Below, one piece after another: positions 45,658 to 55,725 of a stretch of DNA of 64,000 nt (its first letter is position 1; each line of letters begins with the position of its first letter). The DNA is from Flavobacterium sp. MedPE-SWcel (GTDB lineage Bacteria; Bacteroidota; Bacteroidia; Flavobacteriales; Flavobacteriaceae), in contig MPCW01000005.1 in the NCBI GenBank assembly GCA_001874325.1, forward strand, positions 1 through 64,000, read 5' to 3'. A program made the position numbers and the translations under genes. The notes beneath the pieces were generated by a model that was not told where the DNA came from, did not search any database, and worked only from the letters and a program-made list of their open reading frames with translations.

Positions 45658-46275
45658 ATGCACGTACTATTACACCCTACCTACTTTCCCTCTATTAGCC
45701 ACTTTATAGCTATGGCTAAAGCTGAGACGTTAACTTTTGAAGTTGAAGATAACTTTCAAAAACAAACGAATAGGAACAGAATGTATATATATAGTGCTAA
45801 TGGAATGCAATTACTTAACATTCCTGTAAAGCATGGAGAAAGTCCTCATCAAAAATTTAAGGACACTAAAATAGATGAAACATTCGACTGGCGAAAACAG
45901 CATTTTAAAGCCCTTGAAGCCGCTTATAGATCTTCACCCTTCTTTGATTACTTTGAAGACGACATAAGAGATCTATTTGCTAAAAAACATCGCTTTATGA
46001 TGGATCTTAACTTTGAAGCAATGGAAGTTATTAATGAATGTCTTGGTGTTAACTTTTCATATAACAAAACAACAGAGTATTTACATGAAGTAAATAATGA
46101 TATTAAAGATTATCGTCATCTAGTAAATGGAAAAAAAGACACTACAATAATAGAGCCTTACACTCAAGTTTTTGAAGAAAAACATGGTTTTATAAATAAT
46201 CTTAGTGTACTCGACCTACTATTTAATGAAGGGCGCTATGCTGCAGATTATCTTAAAAAACAAAAGCTGGTATAA
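45658..46275 (+). CDS. WbqC family protein
   Basis: The 205-residue product belongs to the WbqC family, found near lipopolysaccharide or glycan genes in other bacteria but of unproven activity. It begins HVLLHPTYFPSISHFI, the normal family start, and has the KDTKIDETFDWRKQHFKAL segment. An in-frame start at 45592 would add 22 hydrophobic residues coded by very T-rich DNA, which looks non-coding, so 45658 is chosen. It follows lepB in the same direction and ends four bases from the convergent EEP gene, with no terminator between. Confidence 0.8.
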   Translation: MHVLLHPTYFPSISHFIAMAKAETLTFEVEDNFQKQTNRNRMYIYSANGMQLLNIPVKHGESPHQKFKDTKIDETFDWRKQHFKALEAAYRSSPFFDYFEDDIRDLFAKKHRFMMDLNFEAMEVINECLGVNFSYNKTTEYLHEVNNDIKDYRHLVNGKKDTTIIEPYTQVFEEKHGFINNLSVLDLLFNEGRYAADYLKKQKLV

Positions 46276-46279
46276 AATA

Positions 46280-47326
46280 TTAGTTTTTCAGATTTTTAGG
46301 GGTTATTGCCAATCGTGTCATTATAGGAAAATGGTCTGAATTAACTATAGTATCAAAAGAAGTAAACTCTTTAATTGTAAAATTATCATCTGTAAAAACA
46401 TAATCTATTCGAGCAGGATAATATTTATAATTATACGTCTTACCAAAGCCTTCTCCTACTTCTTCAAAAGCATCTGTCATATCCCCTTTTACACTCCTAT
46501 ACACATAAGAAAAAGCACTATTATTAAGGTCTCCGCACACAATTGTAGGGTAATGACAATCTTCTTTATGTTTCTGTATTAACTCTGCTTGTAATTGTTG
46601 TTTTTTAAATGCCTCACTAAACCTTTTAAAAATTACTTTTGACTTTTCTTCATCAATTGTTTCATGAATATCAGGGCTTATTTTTATTGACTGCATATGC
46701 ATACTATACACCCTTATAGTATCAATTCCCTTTTTTAAATCAGCATAAATAACATTATTACTTGTATTGGGAAAATTAATATTCCCTTTATCGATTATAG
46801 GAAATTTCGAATAAATTGCTTGTCCTGTTTTATGACTGTCAGCACTAGAGTAAATATATTTATAACCGTAGTTCTTAAAATATACTTTATTAGAAGGGGC
46901 ATATTCCTGAAAACACAATATATCTGGATTTTGAACTTTCACAAAGTCCTTTATACTATCTGTAACTTCAATTTCTGGTATCCATTTATAAAGATTAAAC
47001 ATTCTTACATTATAACTCATTAATGTAAAATCGTCTTTATGTACAGGTTGTTCTTCTGTCGAAAATTTATAAAATTTATTTATAAAGGTGATCCCTAAAA
47101 GTAATAGAATGCCTGAGAGTAACATTTGTTTTTTGAACTGTAGTAACCAGTATAAAAAAAATAAAAAGTTAAAAACCAGCATTAGTGGCAATACCAAAGT
47201 AAACACCGATAGTATAGGGAAAATTTTAGGTGCTAAAAAAGGTAAAACATAGGCTACAAAAGTCAATATAGCTAATACTATATTGAAGAACTGCATAATT
47301 TTATTAAACCACGAAAGTTTTCTCAT
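46280..47326 (-). CDS. Membrane-anchored endonuclease/exonuclease/phosphatase (EEP) family protein
   Basis: The 348-residue product has three N-terminal hydrophobic segments (about residues 12-90) followed by an EEP domain. Catalytic landmarks are SYNVRMFN, CFQEY (metal-binding Glu), CGDLNNSAFSYVYR and NSDHFPIMTRL. EEP enzymes cleave phosphodiesters in nucleic acids or lipids. The substrate is not known, and the active domain is probably outside the membrane. It is the last gene of the mutL-rhomboid-rhomboid-EEP run, 32 bases after the second rhomboid. Confidence 0.85.
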   Translation of the reverse strand: MRKLSWFNKIMQFFNIVLAILTFVAYVLPFLAPKIFPILSVFTLVLPLMLVFNFLFFLYWLLQFKKQMLLSGILLLLGITFINKFYKFSTEEQPVHKDDFTLMSYNVRMFNLYKWIPEIEVTDSIKDFVKVQNPDILCFQEYAPSNKVYFKNYGYKYIYSSADSHKTGQAIYSKFPIIDKGNINFPNTSNNVIYADLKKGIDTIRVYSMHMQSIKISPDIHETIDEEKSKVIFKRFSEAFKKQQLQAELIQKHKEDCHYPTIVCGDLNNSAFSYVYRSVKGDMTDAFEEVGEGFGKTYNYKYYPARIDYVFTDDNFTIKEFTSFDTIVNSDHFPIMTRLAITPKNLKN

Positions 47327-47358
47327 TATCGTTACCTTTTCAACCTCAAAGCTACTTA

Positions 47359-48270
47359 TTATTTACCAGCCCTAAACAAAAAATCTTTTTCTTCTTTTGT
47401 TAAACTATCATACCCTGACTGACTTATCTTATCAAGTATATCATCTATCTGTTTTTGAGTATAATTTTTTGCCTTACCAACAGGTCTTCTAGAAGTACCT
47501 CCAGATTGTTTTTTGTTTTTATGTACCTTTTTAAACGGTGATTTATTTTTAGGTTTAAACAAATATTGAAAAAAGGTAACTACTACTGAAACACTTTTGG
47601 TTAAATCGGTACCTCCCTGTAAAGTTTTTATAAAAATATAACCAAACAAAGCCCCTGAAAGATGTGCCACATGTCCTCCTTGATTTTCTACCGATACATT
47701 TATAAGGTCTAATATAATAAATACTAAAGCTATATGCCAAAGTTTCACAGTACCAATAAGCATCATTTTCACTCTATAATCTGGAGAATATACTGCTGTA
47801 GCTACTAATATTGCCATAATAGCTGCTGATGCTCCTACCATTTTACTACTTCCTAAAGCAGTAAAAAGCGGAATAGTATTATAGCTCAATACAAAAATAA
47901 GCCCCGCAAATATAGTTGAGAGGATATATAAACCAAATAACTGCTTTTGTGTAAAAAAAGTAAGAAATAATCGTCCAGAGAAGTACAATACCATCATATT
48001 GAACAACAGATGAAGAAAGCCTCCGTGTAAAAATGCATAGGTAATAACTGACCAAGGTTTCCATAACAAATCAGAAGGATTTGAAGATAGACTTAGCCAA
48101 TCGACTGTACCAGGTAAGTCCCATCGTAAAAATGACAAATTAACCCCAAAAAGTGACACTAAACTAAACAGTATCATCGGGATTACAAATAGCCCTACAT
48201 TCCAAAAAATAAGCCTTTGGGTAATTCCCCCAACCTTATATTCTAATTTTAAATCGTCTATAAGTCCCAT
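47359..48270 (-). CDS. Rhomboid family intramembrane serine protease, with C-terminal tail
   Basis: Rhomboids cut transmembrane proteins inside the membrane. The 303-residue protein has six or more hydrophobic segments. The catalytic Ser148 is in VGASAAIMA and His203 in HVAHLSGALFGY. The oxyanion and N-terminal motifs FLHGGFLHLLFNM are also present. A basic tail (about 230-303) with KQIDDILDKISQSGYDSL is a known extra of flavobacterial rhomboids. Substrate unknown. It is one of two adjacent rhomboids, starting four bases after the first. Confidence 0.92.
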   Translation of the reverse strand: MGLIDDLKLEYKVGGITQRLIFWNVGLFVIPMILFSLVSLFGVNLSFLRWDLPGTVDWLSLSSNPSDLLWKPWSVITYAFLHGGFLHLLFNMMVLYFSGRLFLTFFTQKQLFGLYILSTIFAGLIFVLSYNTIPLFTALGSSKMVGASAAIMAILVATAVYSPDYRVKMMLIGTVKLWHIALVFIILDLINVSVENQGGHVAHLSGALFGYIFIKTLQGGTDLTKSVSVVVTFFQYLFKPKNKSPFKKVHKNKKQSGGTSRRPVGKAKNYTQKQIDDILDKISQSGYDSLTKEEKDFLFRAGK

Positions 48271-48274
48271 GAAA

Positions 48275-49027
48275 TTAATCCCAACGGTTATTATTAAATT
48301 GATTCTTTTTCCAGTACCACATCATTAAAATTCCTACTAATGCTCCTCCTAAATGCGCAAAATGCCCTATACCATCACCAGCACCAAGTACGGCTTGCCC
48401 TCTCACTCCTAAAAACAAATCCATTGCTAGCAATCCTGGTATAAAATATTTTGCTTTTATAGGTATTGGGAAAAACAACATCATTAACTCAGCATTAGGG
48501 AACATAAAGGCATATGCTACAAGTACACCATATAATGCACCTGAGGCACCTACAGCACTAGTAATATAAGAGCTTACCATGTTAGAATGCTTAATTGGTC
48601 CTAATATATCTTCCCAACGAGTATCAACTTTACCCTGAGATAAAATACTCATAATTTCAGTTTTATCAAATCCATTTTCAACTAATATACTCGTAGCATC
48701 ATAGAAAAGATAATAATCTAACCCAATATTCAATAACGAAGCACCTATACCACATGAAAAGTAAAAAAACAAAAACTTTTTAGCTCCAAAATGCTGCTCT
48801 AAAGTACTACCAAACATCCATAGCCCAAACATATTAAATAAAATATGTGAGATTCCCCCATGCATAAACATATGTGTTACTAGCTGCCAAACTTGAAAAT
48901 CTGGATTTTCAGGAAAATGCATTGCTAAATAACTATAAGCAACTTGAGGGCCTATAATTAGAGTACCTACAAAGAATATAATATTTATAATAATCAACTG
49001 CTTTACAGTCTCGGTTATTCGCATCAT
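48275..49027 (-). CDS. Rhomboid family intramembrane serine protease
   Basis: The 250-residue product has a six-segment rhomboid core with catalytic Ser162 (VGASGALYG) and His225 (HFAHLGGAL) and the FMHGGISHILFNMFGLW motif. It contains a longer luminal loop between segments (about 105-150, including DKTEIMSILSQGKVDTRW) than the second rhomboid. Its ATG overlaps the mutL stop codon. The two rhomboids differ enough to suggest different substrates rather than recent duplication. Confidence 0.93.
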   Translation of the reverse strand: MMRITETVKQLIIINIIFFVGTLIIGPQVAYSYLAMHFPENPDFQVWQLVTHMFMHGGISHILFNMFGLWMFGSTLEQHFGAKKFLFFYFSCGIGASLLNIGLDYYLFYDATSILVENGFDKTEIMSILSQGKVDTRWEDILGPIKHSNMVSSYITSAVGASGALYGVLVAYAFMFPNAELMMLFFPIPIKAKYFIPGLLAMDLFLGVRGQAVLGAGDGIGHFAHLGGALVGILMMWYWKKNQFNNNRWD

Positions 49028-50898
49028 ATTGCAAAACGTTTATCTAAATCTTCCACACTTATAGTAATGAAAGTTGGTTTATTAAAAGGTGAAACATCGG
49101 CTTCTTTACAAGCAAAAAGCGAGTTTACCATATTTTCTTGTTCTTTTTCTGTTAGCTGTACACCTGTTTTCACAGCCAAACTACGCGCCATCGATTTAGC
49201 AATACTATCACTCTGACTAAAACTACTGTCGGGTACTTCCTGTTGTAAATCGCTAATAAGTTCTTCTAACAGAATCGAAACTTCGCTTTCGGGCACATTT
49301 ACAGGTAAACCTGAAACTTCTATACTATCGTCATTAATTTGAGTAAATACAAATCCTGTATTCACTAGAGCGCCACTCATTTCTTTTATAAGTTCAACTT
49401 CTGTTTTACTATAATGAAGCATCAACGGGAATAACAATTGTTGACTTGATCCATTTTGTACAGTAATATTTTTAAGAAACTGCTCATACAAAACACGTTG
49501 ATGTGCTCGTTTTTGGTCTATAATAACCATTCCAGATTTTATAGGACTAACAATATATTTTTTATGTATTTGGTAAGTCTGCTGTACTGCTTTCTCTACG
49601 TCTCCATCATTAAAAAGAGAACCTGTTACCTCCTCCTCTTCAAAATTCATGCCTTGTGGTTCATCTACTTCAGATGTCAGTCCTGTATAAAGGCTCTCCC
49701 ACGATGCTCCTTTATCCACTTTACTATATGATGGTGGCGAATATCTTCCTGATGAAGATGAATGAGCTGTTTTAACCGGAGTATCATCTGGAGCAAAAGG
49801 ATTAAAGCTTCTATCTACATTTACAGTAGGCATTGCAGCATCTTTACCTTCATAGTTGTATGGAGTATCTAAGTTAGCATCCCTTTCAAAATCTAATACA
49901 GGGGCTACATTAAATTGCCCTAAACTATGTTTAACCGATGAACGAAGTATAGCATAAAGCGCATGCTCATCATCAAATTTTATTTCAGTTTTTGTTGGGT
50001 GTATATTAATATCAATGGTATTGGGTGGTACATCTAAATAAATAAAATACCCTGGCTTACAACCATCTTTAAGCAAACCTTCATAAGCTGCAGTAATAGC
50101 ATGATGCAAATAACCGCTTTTTATAAAACGATCGTTTACAAAAAAGAATTGTTCACCTTTACTCTTCTTTGCAAATTCTGGTTTAACAACAAAGCCTTCT
50201 ATACTAACAATTTCAGTACTTTCTTTTATTGGTACTAACTTCTCATTAGTTTTCCCCCCAAAAACGCCTACTATACGTTGTCTTTGGTTAGCTATAGACA
50301 AGTTAAACATTTCGCTACCATTGTGGTATAGTACAAAACCTATATTAGGGTGTGCCAATGCAACACGCTCGAACTCATCAACAATATGACGAAACTCTAC
50401 TGTATCTGACTTTAAAAAATTACGACGTGCTGGAATATTAAAAAATAAATTTTTAACCGAGAATGATGTTCCTTTTGGCAACACTGCTACATCTTGCGTC
50501 ACAAACTTACTCCCCTCTATAACAATATGAGTACCTAACTCGTCTTGCTCTTGCTTGGTTTTCATCTCTACATGAGCAATAGCCGCTATACTGGCTAATG
50601 CTTCACCCCTAAACCCCTTAGTACCTAATTCAAATAAATCTTCGGCATGACGGATTTTACTTGTAGCATGACGTTCAAAACATAGTCGAGCATCAGCTAC
50701 ATTCATCCCCTTACCGTTATCTATAACTTGTATTAAGGTTTTACCTGCATCTTTTACAATGAGTTTAATATCTGTACTACCTGCATCTACCGAATTTTCT
50801 AATAATTCTTTTACTACCGAAGCTGGTCTTTGTACCACCTCTCCAGCGGCTATTTGATTGGCAACATGATCAGGAAGTAATTGAATTATACTAGACAT
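49024..50898 (-). CDS. mutL: DNA mismatch repair protein MutL, endonuclease motifs degenerate
   Basis: MutL couples mismatch recognition by MutS to strand removal. The 624 residues include an intact GHKL ATPase (ELLENSVDAGS, DNGKGMNVADA, GTKGFRGEALASIA). The C-terminal endonuclease motif usually reads DQHA-x2-E-x4-E, but here it is IDQKRAHQRVLYEQF, with His, Ala and the first Glu replaced. The second motif CPHGRP is SPFNKP. The C-terminal domain is therefore probably a dimerisation domain without nicking activity. First gene of the run that continues into the rhomboids. Confidence 0.93.
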   Translation of the reverse strand: MSSIIQLLPDHVANQIAAGEVVQRPASVVKELLENSVDAGSTDIKLIVKDAGKTLIQVIDNGKGMNVADARLCFERHATSKIRHAEDLFELGTKGFRGEALASIAAIAHVEMKTKQEQDELGTHIVIEGSKFVTQDVAVLPKGTSFSVKNLFFNIPARRNFLKSDTVEFRHIVDEFERVALAHPNIGFVLYHNGSEMFNLSIANQRQRIVGVFGGKTNEKLVPIKESTEIVSIEGFVVKPEFAKKSKGEQFFFVNDRFIKSGYLHHAITAAYEGLLKDGCKPGYFIYLDVPPNTIDINIHPTKTEIKFDDEHALYAILRSSVKHSLGQFNVAPVLDFERDANLDTPYNYEGKDAAMPTVNVDRSFNPFAPDDTPVKTAHSSSSGRYSPPSYSKVDKGASWESLYTGLTSEVDEPQGMNFEEEEVTGSLFNDGDVEKAVQQTYQIHKKYIVSPIKSGMVIIDQKRAHQRVLYEQFLKNITVQNGSSQQLLFPLMLHYSKTEVELIKEMSGALVNTGFVFTQINDDSIEVSGLPVNVPESEVSILLEELISDLQQEVPDSSFSQSDSIAKSMARSLAVKTGVQLTEKEQENMVNSLFACKEADVSPFNKPTFITISVEDLDKRFAI

Positions 50899-50930
50899 AG
50901 TGATGATTGATGTACATTTTTGAAGAACCT

Positions 50931-50938
50931 CAAAGTTA
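50931..50938 (-). promoter_or_regulatory. Promoter -7 element for mutL-rhomboid-EEP
   Basis: On the minus strand this reads TAACTTTG, matching TAnnTTTG, 32 bases before the mutL start. No TTG is seen at the usual distance. Confidence 0.55.
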
Positions 50939-50984
50939 ATGAAATTTGATGACTGTAAAAAAAGAATCCCTATATCTATATAAC

Positions 50985-51013
50985 AAAAAACCCACTCAAT
51001 TGAGTGGGTTTTT
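50985..51013 (-). terminator. Intrinsic terminator of the rpoB-rpoC-DUF3467 transcript
   Basis: This is a perfect palindrome with core CCCACTCAATTGAGTGGG (50991-51008), flanked by an A run on one side and a T run on the other. It sits just after the DUF3467 stop and separates the transcription-translation cluster from mutL. Confidence 0.9.
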
Positions 51014-51022
51014 AATTTATTA

Positions 51023-51334
51023 TTACGCTTGTCCGGCAGGGCCGAAGTTTAGCGGTATTGACGGTTGCTCCGTATCGCTTATTGGGCCGTTAGCCTTTTC
51101 AAAACGATGGATATTTTCGCCTAACGCTTTCATTAGCCTTTTGGCATGCTGTGGCGTTAAAACAATGCGCGATTTAACTTTCGCTTTAGGTGCACCCGGC
51201 ATCATGGCTACAAAATCAACTACAAACTCCGAAGAGGAATGGTTAATTATTGCTAAGTTCGAATACGTACCTTCAGCTGTTTTTTCATCCAGTTCAATGT
51301 TTATTTGACCTGGTTGTTGTTTTTGATCACTCAT
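51023..51334 (-). CDS. DUF3467 protein
   Basis: The 103-residue product has the DUF3467 pattern: IELDEKTAEGTYSNLAIINHS, FVVDFVAMMPGAPKAKVKSRI and LTPQHAKRLMKALGENI. Function is unknown. It is the last gene of the RNA polymerase cluster, 11 bases after rpoC and directly followed by the terminator, so its level should track that of the polymerase subunits. The association with rpoC is common in Bacteroidota to my knowledge. Confidence 0.88.
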   Translation of the reverse strand: MSDQKQQPGQINIELDEKTAEGTYSNLAIINHSSSEFVVDFVAMMPGAPKAKVKSRIVLTPQHAKRLMKALGENIHRFEKANGPISDTEQPSIPLNFGPAGQA

Positions 51335-51345
51335 TATATTAATAA

Positions 51346-54300
51346 TTAATAGTTTACTTCTTCTGTTTCAGTTGCTAATGAATCACTAGCTTCTTCTTTA
51401 GATCCTACTATAATACTTTCGTAGTTTCTCATACCTGTACCAGCAGGTATTCTATGTCCTACAATTACATTTTCTTTAAGACCATCAAGACCATCAACTT
51501 TACCAGCTACTGCAGCCTCATTAAGTACTTTAGTAGTTTCCTGGAATGATGCAGCCGAGATAAACGACTTAGTCTGTAACGATGCTCTTGTAATACCTTG
51601 AAGTATTGGAGTAGCTGTTGCAGGAATAACGTCTCTTGCTACAACTTGATTTTTATCGTTACGTTTCAATAGTGAATTCTCATCTCTTAACTCACGTGGC
51701 GAAATAATTTGCCCTGCTTTAAGACTATCAGAATCACCAGCATCTTCAACTACTTTCATTCCGTATAACTTATCGTTTTCTACGATAAAGTCTCTAGTAT
51801 GTATTAGTTGATCTTCTAAGAATAATGTATCTCCTGGATCTTGAACACGTACTTTACGCATCATCTGACGGATAACAACTTCAAAGTGCTTATCGTTAAT
51901 CTTCACACCTTGTAGTCTATATACTTCCTGAATCTCGTTTACAAGATACTGCTGTACTGCAGATGGTCCTTGTATTCTTAAGATATCTTCTGGAGTAATT
52001 GCACCGTCTGAAAGTGGTAAACCAGCTTTAATATAATCATTCTCTTGTACTAATATCTGGTTAGATAGTTTTACAAGGTATTTCTTGATTTCTCCAAATT
52101 TAGATTCGATGATAATTTCACGGTTACCTCTTTTGATTTTACCGAATGAAACCACACCATCAATCTCTGATACCACAGCAGGGTTAGAAGGATTACGTGC
52201 TTCTAGAAGCTCAGTAATTCTTGGTAAACCTCCGGTAATATCCCCTCCTTTAGAAGAACGTCTTGGTATTTTTACAAGAACTTTACCAGCTTTAATTTTC
52301 TCACCATCATCTACCATAAGGTGGGCACCCACAGGTAAGTTGTACGAACGAATTAGCTCGCCATCTTTTCCGTAGATTAATAACGTTGGTATTAATTTTT
52401 TAGCTCTTGATTCTGAAATTACTTTTTCTTGGAATCCTGTTTGCTCATCAATCTCAACCATAAACGATTGTCCTTGCTCGATATCTTCATAAGCAATCTT
52501 ACCAGTAAATTCAGATACAATTACACCATTATACGGATCCCACTTACATATTGTAGCACCTTCATCAACGATATCCCCATTCTTAACATAAATGCTAGAA
52601 CCGTAAGGTATATTGTGAGTATTTAAAAGTATTCCTGTGTTTTCGTCAACTAATTTCAACTCAGTAGAACGTGATACCACGATATCTATTTTGTTTCCTT
52701 CGCTGTCTTCTCCAACAACAGTCTTAAGATCTTCAACCTCAAGTTTACCTCTAAATTTAGTTATAATACTAGATTCTTCAGAAATGTTAGTCGCAGTACC
52801 TCCAATATGGAAGGTTCTTAGTGTAAGCTGTGTACCTGGTTCTCCAATAGATTGTGCTGCAACAACACCTACTGCTTCACCTCTTTGTGTCATTTTACCT
52901 GTAGCAAGGTTACGTCCGTAACATTTTGCACAAATACCTCTAGGAGCTTCACATGTAAGTGGCGAACGTACCTCTACTCTTTCGATAGGAGCAGCGTTTA
53001 CCGCTTTAACTTCATCTTCTGTTATTTCTTCTCCAGCTTTTATAAGCACTTCTGAAGTTAATGGATTAATAACATCTTGTAATGTTACACGACCCAATAT
53101 TCTTTCACCAAGTGTTTCTACTATCTCTTCATTCTTCTTTAATGCTTCAACCTCAATACCTCTTAATGTACCACAGTCAACAGAGTTTACAATAACATCT
53201 TGAGATACATCATGTAATCTTCTTGTTAAGTAACCTGCATCGGCTGTTTTAAGAGCGGTATCGGCAAGACCTTTACGAGCACCGTGAGTAGAAATAAAGT
53301 ATTCAAGAATTGAAAGACCTTCCTTAAAGTTAGAAAGAATCGGATTCTCAATAATTTCACCACCACCAGCAGTCGATTTTTTAGGCTTCGCCATCAGTCC
53401 ACGCATACCTGTAAGCTGACGAATCTGTTCTTTAGATCCCCTCGCTCCAGAGTCAAGCATCATAAATACCGAGTTAAACCCTTGTTGGTCTTCACGAATA
53501 TTTTTCATTGCAAGCTCAGTAAGCATAGCATTAGTAGATGTCCATACATCAATAACTTGGTTATAACGCTCATTGTTCGTTATAAGTCCCATGTTATAGT
53601 TTGTAGAAATACCTTTTACTTTTTCATCTGCATCAGCAATAAGTTCTTGTTTTTTAGGAGGGATAATAATATCACCTAAACTAAATGAAAGACCTCCGCG
53701 GAATGCGAAACGATACCCCATATCCTTCATACTATCAAGGAAAGCGGCTGTAGTAGGTACATCGGTAGCATTTAATATGTCACCAATAATATCTCTTAAT
53801 GATTTCTTAGTAAGTACTGCATTTATATATCCTGCAGCTTCTGGTACAACCTCATTAAAGAGTACTCTACCTGCTGTAGTTTCTATAATTTGATAAACAA
53901 GTTCTCCTTCTTCATTAAAGTCCTTAGCACGTATTTTTATACTTGCATTAAGGTGTAGTCTGTTTTCGTTAATAGCAATATTAACTTCCTCTGCAGAGTA
54001 GAATGTAAGGCCTTCACCTTCTATTTTTTCTGTTTCGGTAGAGACACGTTTCTTGGTCATATAATATAGACCCAATACCATATCCTGAGATGGTACAGTA
54101 ATAGGCGCACCGTTTGCAGGGTTAAGGATATTGTGAGATGCAAGCATTAATAACTGTGCTTCCAGTATAGCCTCTGGTCCTAACGGAAGGTGTACCGCCA
54201 TCTGGTCACCATCAAAATCGGCGTTAAATGCCGTACAAACTAATGGGTGAAGTTGTATCGCTTTACCTTCAATAAGTTTTGGCTGGAATGCCTGAATACC

Positions 54301-55647
54301 TAAACGGTGAAGCGTAGGAGCACGGTTAAGTAATACTGGGTGTCCTTTAATTACATTTTCAAGGATATCCCATACCACCGGCTCTTTCTTGTCTATAATC
54401 TTCTTAGCTGATTTTACTGTTTTTACAATACCACGCTCTATCAATTTACGGATAACGAATGGTTTGTACAGCTCAGCAGCCATATCTTTAGGAAGACCAC
54501 ATTCAAATAGTTTCATTTCTGGTCCAACAACAATTACCGAACGAGCTGAATAATCAACACGCTTACCTAGAAGGTTTTGACGGAAACGTCCTTGTTTACC
54601 TTTTAATGAATCTGATAATGATTTTAATGGTCTATTAGATTCTGTTTTTACAGCAGATGCTTTTCTTGTATTATCAAAAAGTGAATCTACAGATTCCTGT
54701 AGCATACGCTTCTCATTTCTAAGAATAACTTCTGGAGCTTTTATCTCCATTAATCTTTTTAGACGGTTATTACGTATAATAACTCTTCTGTAAAGATCAT
54801 TAAGATCTGATGTAGCGAAACGTCCACCATCAAGTGGTACTAACGGACGAAGCTCTGGTGGGATAACAGGTATAACCTTTAATATCATCCACTCAGGGCG
54901 GTTTTCTCTATTTTTATTTGACTCACGGAAAGCCTCAACAACTTGAAGTCTCTTTAAGGCTTCAGTTTTACGTTGTTTAGACGTTTCTGTGTTAGCACTA
55001 TGGCGCAAGCTATAAGAAAGTTCATCAAGGTCTATTCTTGATAACAAGTCCATAATACACTCTGCTCCCATTTTAGCAATAAACTTATTAGGGTCAGTGT
55101 CGTCTAGATATTGATTCTCCATAGGAAGAGTGTCCTGTATATTAAGGTACTCTTCTTCTGTTAAAAAGTCTAATCTATTAAGTTCTTCACCATCTAAGTT
55201 TTTAGCAATACCTGCTTGTATAACTACATACCTTTCATAGTATATAATCATATCTAACTTCTTAGAAGGAAGTCCAAGTATATAACCTATTTTGTTTGGT
55301 AAAGAACGGAAATACCATATGTGTGCAATAGGCACTACAAGGTTAATGTGACCTACCCTGTCACGTCTAACTTTCTTTTCTGTAACTTCTACACCGCATC
55401 GGTCACAAACAATTCCTTTATAACGGATTCGTTTGTACTTACCACAGGCACATTCAAAATCTTTAACCGGGCCAAAAATACGCTCGCAAAACAAGCCATC
55501 TCTCTCCGGTTTATGGGTACGATAGTTAATTGTTTCTGGTTTAAGAACCTCACCTCTTGATTCAGCAAGCATAGACTCTGGCGATGCAAGGCCTATAGAA
55601 ATCTTGTCAAATCTTTTAACGGTATTTTTATCTTTTAATCTCGTCAT
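51346..55647 (-). CDS. rpoC: RNA polymerase beta-prime subunit
   Basis: This is the 1433-residue largest subunit of RNA polymerase. The N-terminal zinc ribbon is visible ([22 protein letters not shown]). The catalytic loop binding Mg is [12 protein letters not shown], and bridge helix and trigger loop regions follow ([18 protein letters not shown]). The second zinc-binding region has [13 protein letters not shown]. Size is similar to E. coli beta-prime (1407). Between rpoB and this gene lies a stem-loop at 55687-55714. Confidence 0.98.
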   Translation of the reverse strand: MTRLKDKNTVKRFDKISIGLASPESMLAESRGEVLKPETINYRTHKPERDGLFCERIFGPVKDFECACGKYKRIRYKGIVCDRCGVEVTEKKVRRDRVGHINLVVPIAHIWYFRSLPNKIGYILGLPSKKLDMIIYYERYVVIQAGIAKNLDGEELNRLDFLTEEEYLNIQDTLPMENQYLDDTDPNKFIAKMGAECIMDLLSRIDLDELSYSLRHSANTETSKQRKTEALKRLQVVEAFRESNKNRENRPEWMILKVIPVIPPELRPLVPLDGGRFATSDLNDLYRRVIIRNNRLKRLMEIKAPEVILRNEKRMLQESVDSLFDNTRKASAVKTESNRPLKSLSDSLKGKQGRFRQNLLGKRVDYSARSVIVVGPEMKLFECGLPKDMAAELYKPFVIRKLIERGIVKTVKSAKKIIDKKEPVVWDILENVIKGHPVLLNRAPTLHRLGIQAFQPKLIEGKAIQLHPLVCTAFNADFDGDQMAVHLPLGPEAILEAQLLMLASHNILNPANGAPITVPSQDMVLGLYYMTKKRVSTETEKIEGEGLTFYSAEEVNIAINENRLHLNASIKIRAKDFNEEGELVYQIIETTAGRVLFNEVVPEAAGYINAVLTKKSLRDIIGDILNATDVPTTAAFLDSMKDMGYRFAFRGGLSFSLGDIIIPPKKQELIADADEKVKGISTNYNMGLITNNERYNQVIDVWTSTNAMLTELAMKNIREDQQGFNSVFMMLDSGARGSKEQIRQLTGMRGLMAKPKKSTAGGGEIIENPILSNFKEGLSILEYFISTHGARKGLADTALKTADAGYLTRRLHDVSQDVIVNSVDCGTLRGIEVEALKKNEEIVETLGERILGRVTLQDVINPLTSEVLIKAGEEITEDEVKAVNAAPIERVEVRSPLTCEAPRGICAKCYGRNLATGKMTQRGEAVGVVAAQSIGEPGTQLTLRTFHIGGTATNISEESSIITKFRGKLEVEDLKTVVGEDSEGNKIDIVVSRSTELKLVDENTGILLNTHNIPYGSSIYVKNGDIVDEGATICKWDPYNGVIVSEFTGKIAYEDIEQGQSFMVEIDEQTGFQEKVISESRAKKLIPTLLIYGKDGELIRSYNLPVGAHLMVDDGEKIKAGKVLVKIPRRSSKGGDITGGLPRITELLEARNPSNPAVVSEIDGVVSFGKIKRGNREIIIESKFGEIKKYLVKLSNQILVQENDYIKAGLPLSDGAITPEDILRIQGPSAVQQYLVNEIQEVYRLQGVKINDKHFEVVIRQMMRKVRVQDPGDTLFLEDQLIHTRDFIVENDKLYGMKVVEDAGDSDSLKAGQIISPRELRDENSLLKRNDKNQVVARDVIPATATPILQGITRASLQTKSFISAASFQETTKVLNEAAVAGKVDGLDGLKENVIVGHRIPAGTGMRNYESIIVGSKEEASDSLATETEEVNY

Positions 55648-55686
55648 GTGATATAGATCTATCGATTTATTAAAAACACTATAAAA

Positions 55687-55714
55687 GGGAATGGTACCTT
55701 AAGATACCATTCCC
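55687..55714 (-). other. Stem-loop between rpoB and rpoC
   Basis: GGGAATGGTA (55687-55696) pairs perfectly with TACCATTCCC (55705-55714) around an 8-base loop, followed on the minus strand by only TTTT. It resembles a weak terminator or an RNA-processing site. Confidence 0.7.
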
Positions 55715-55725
55715 GTGGAAATAAT

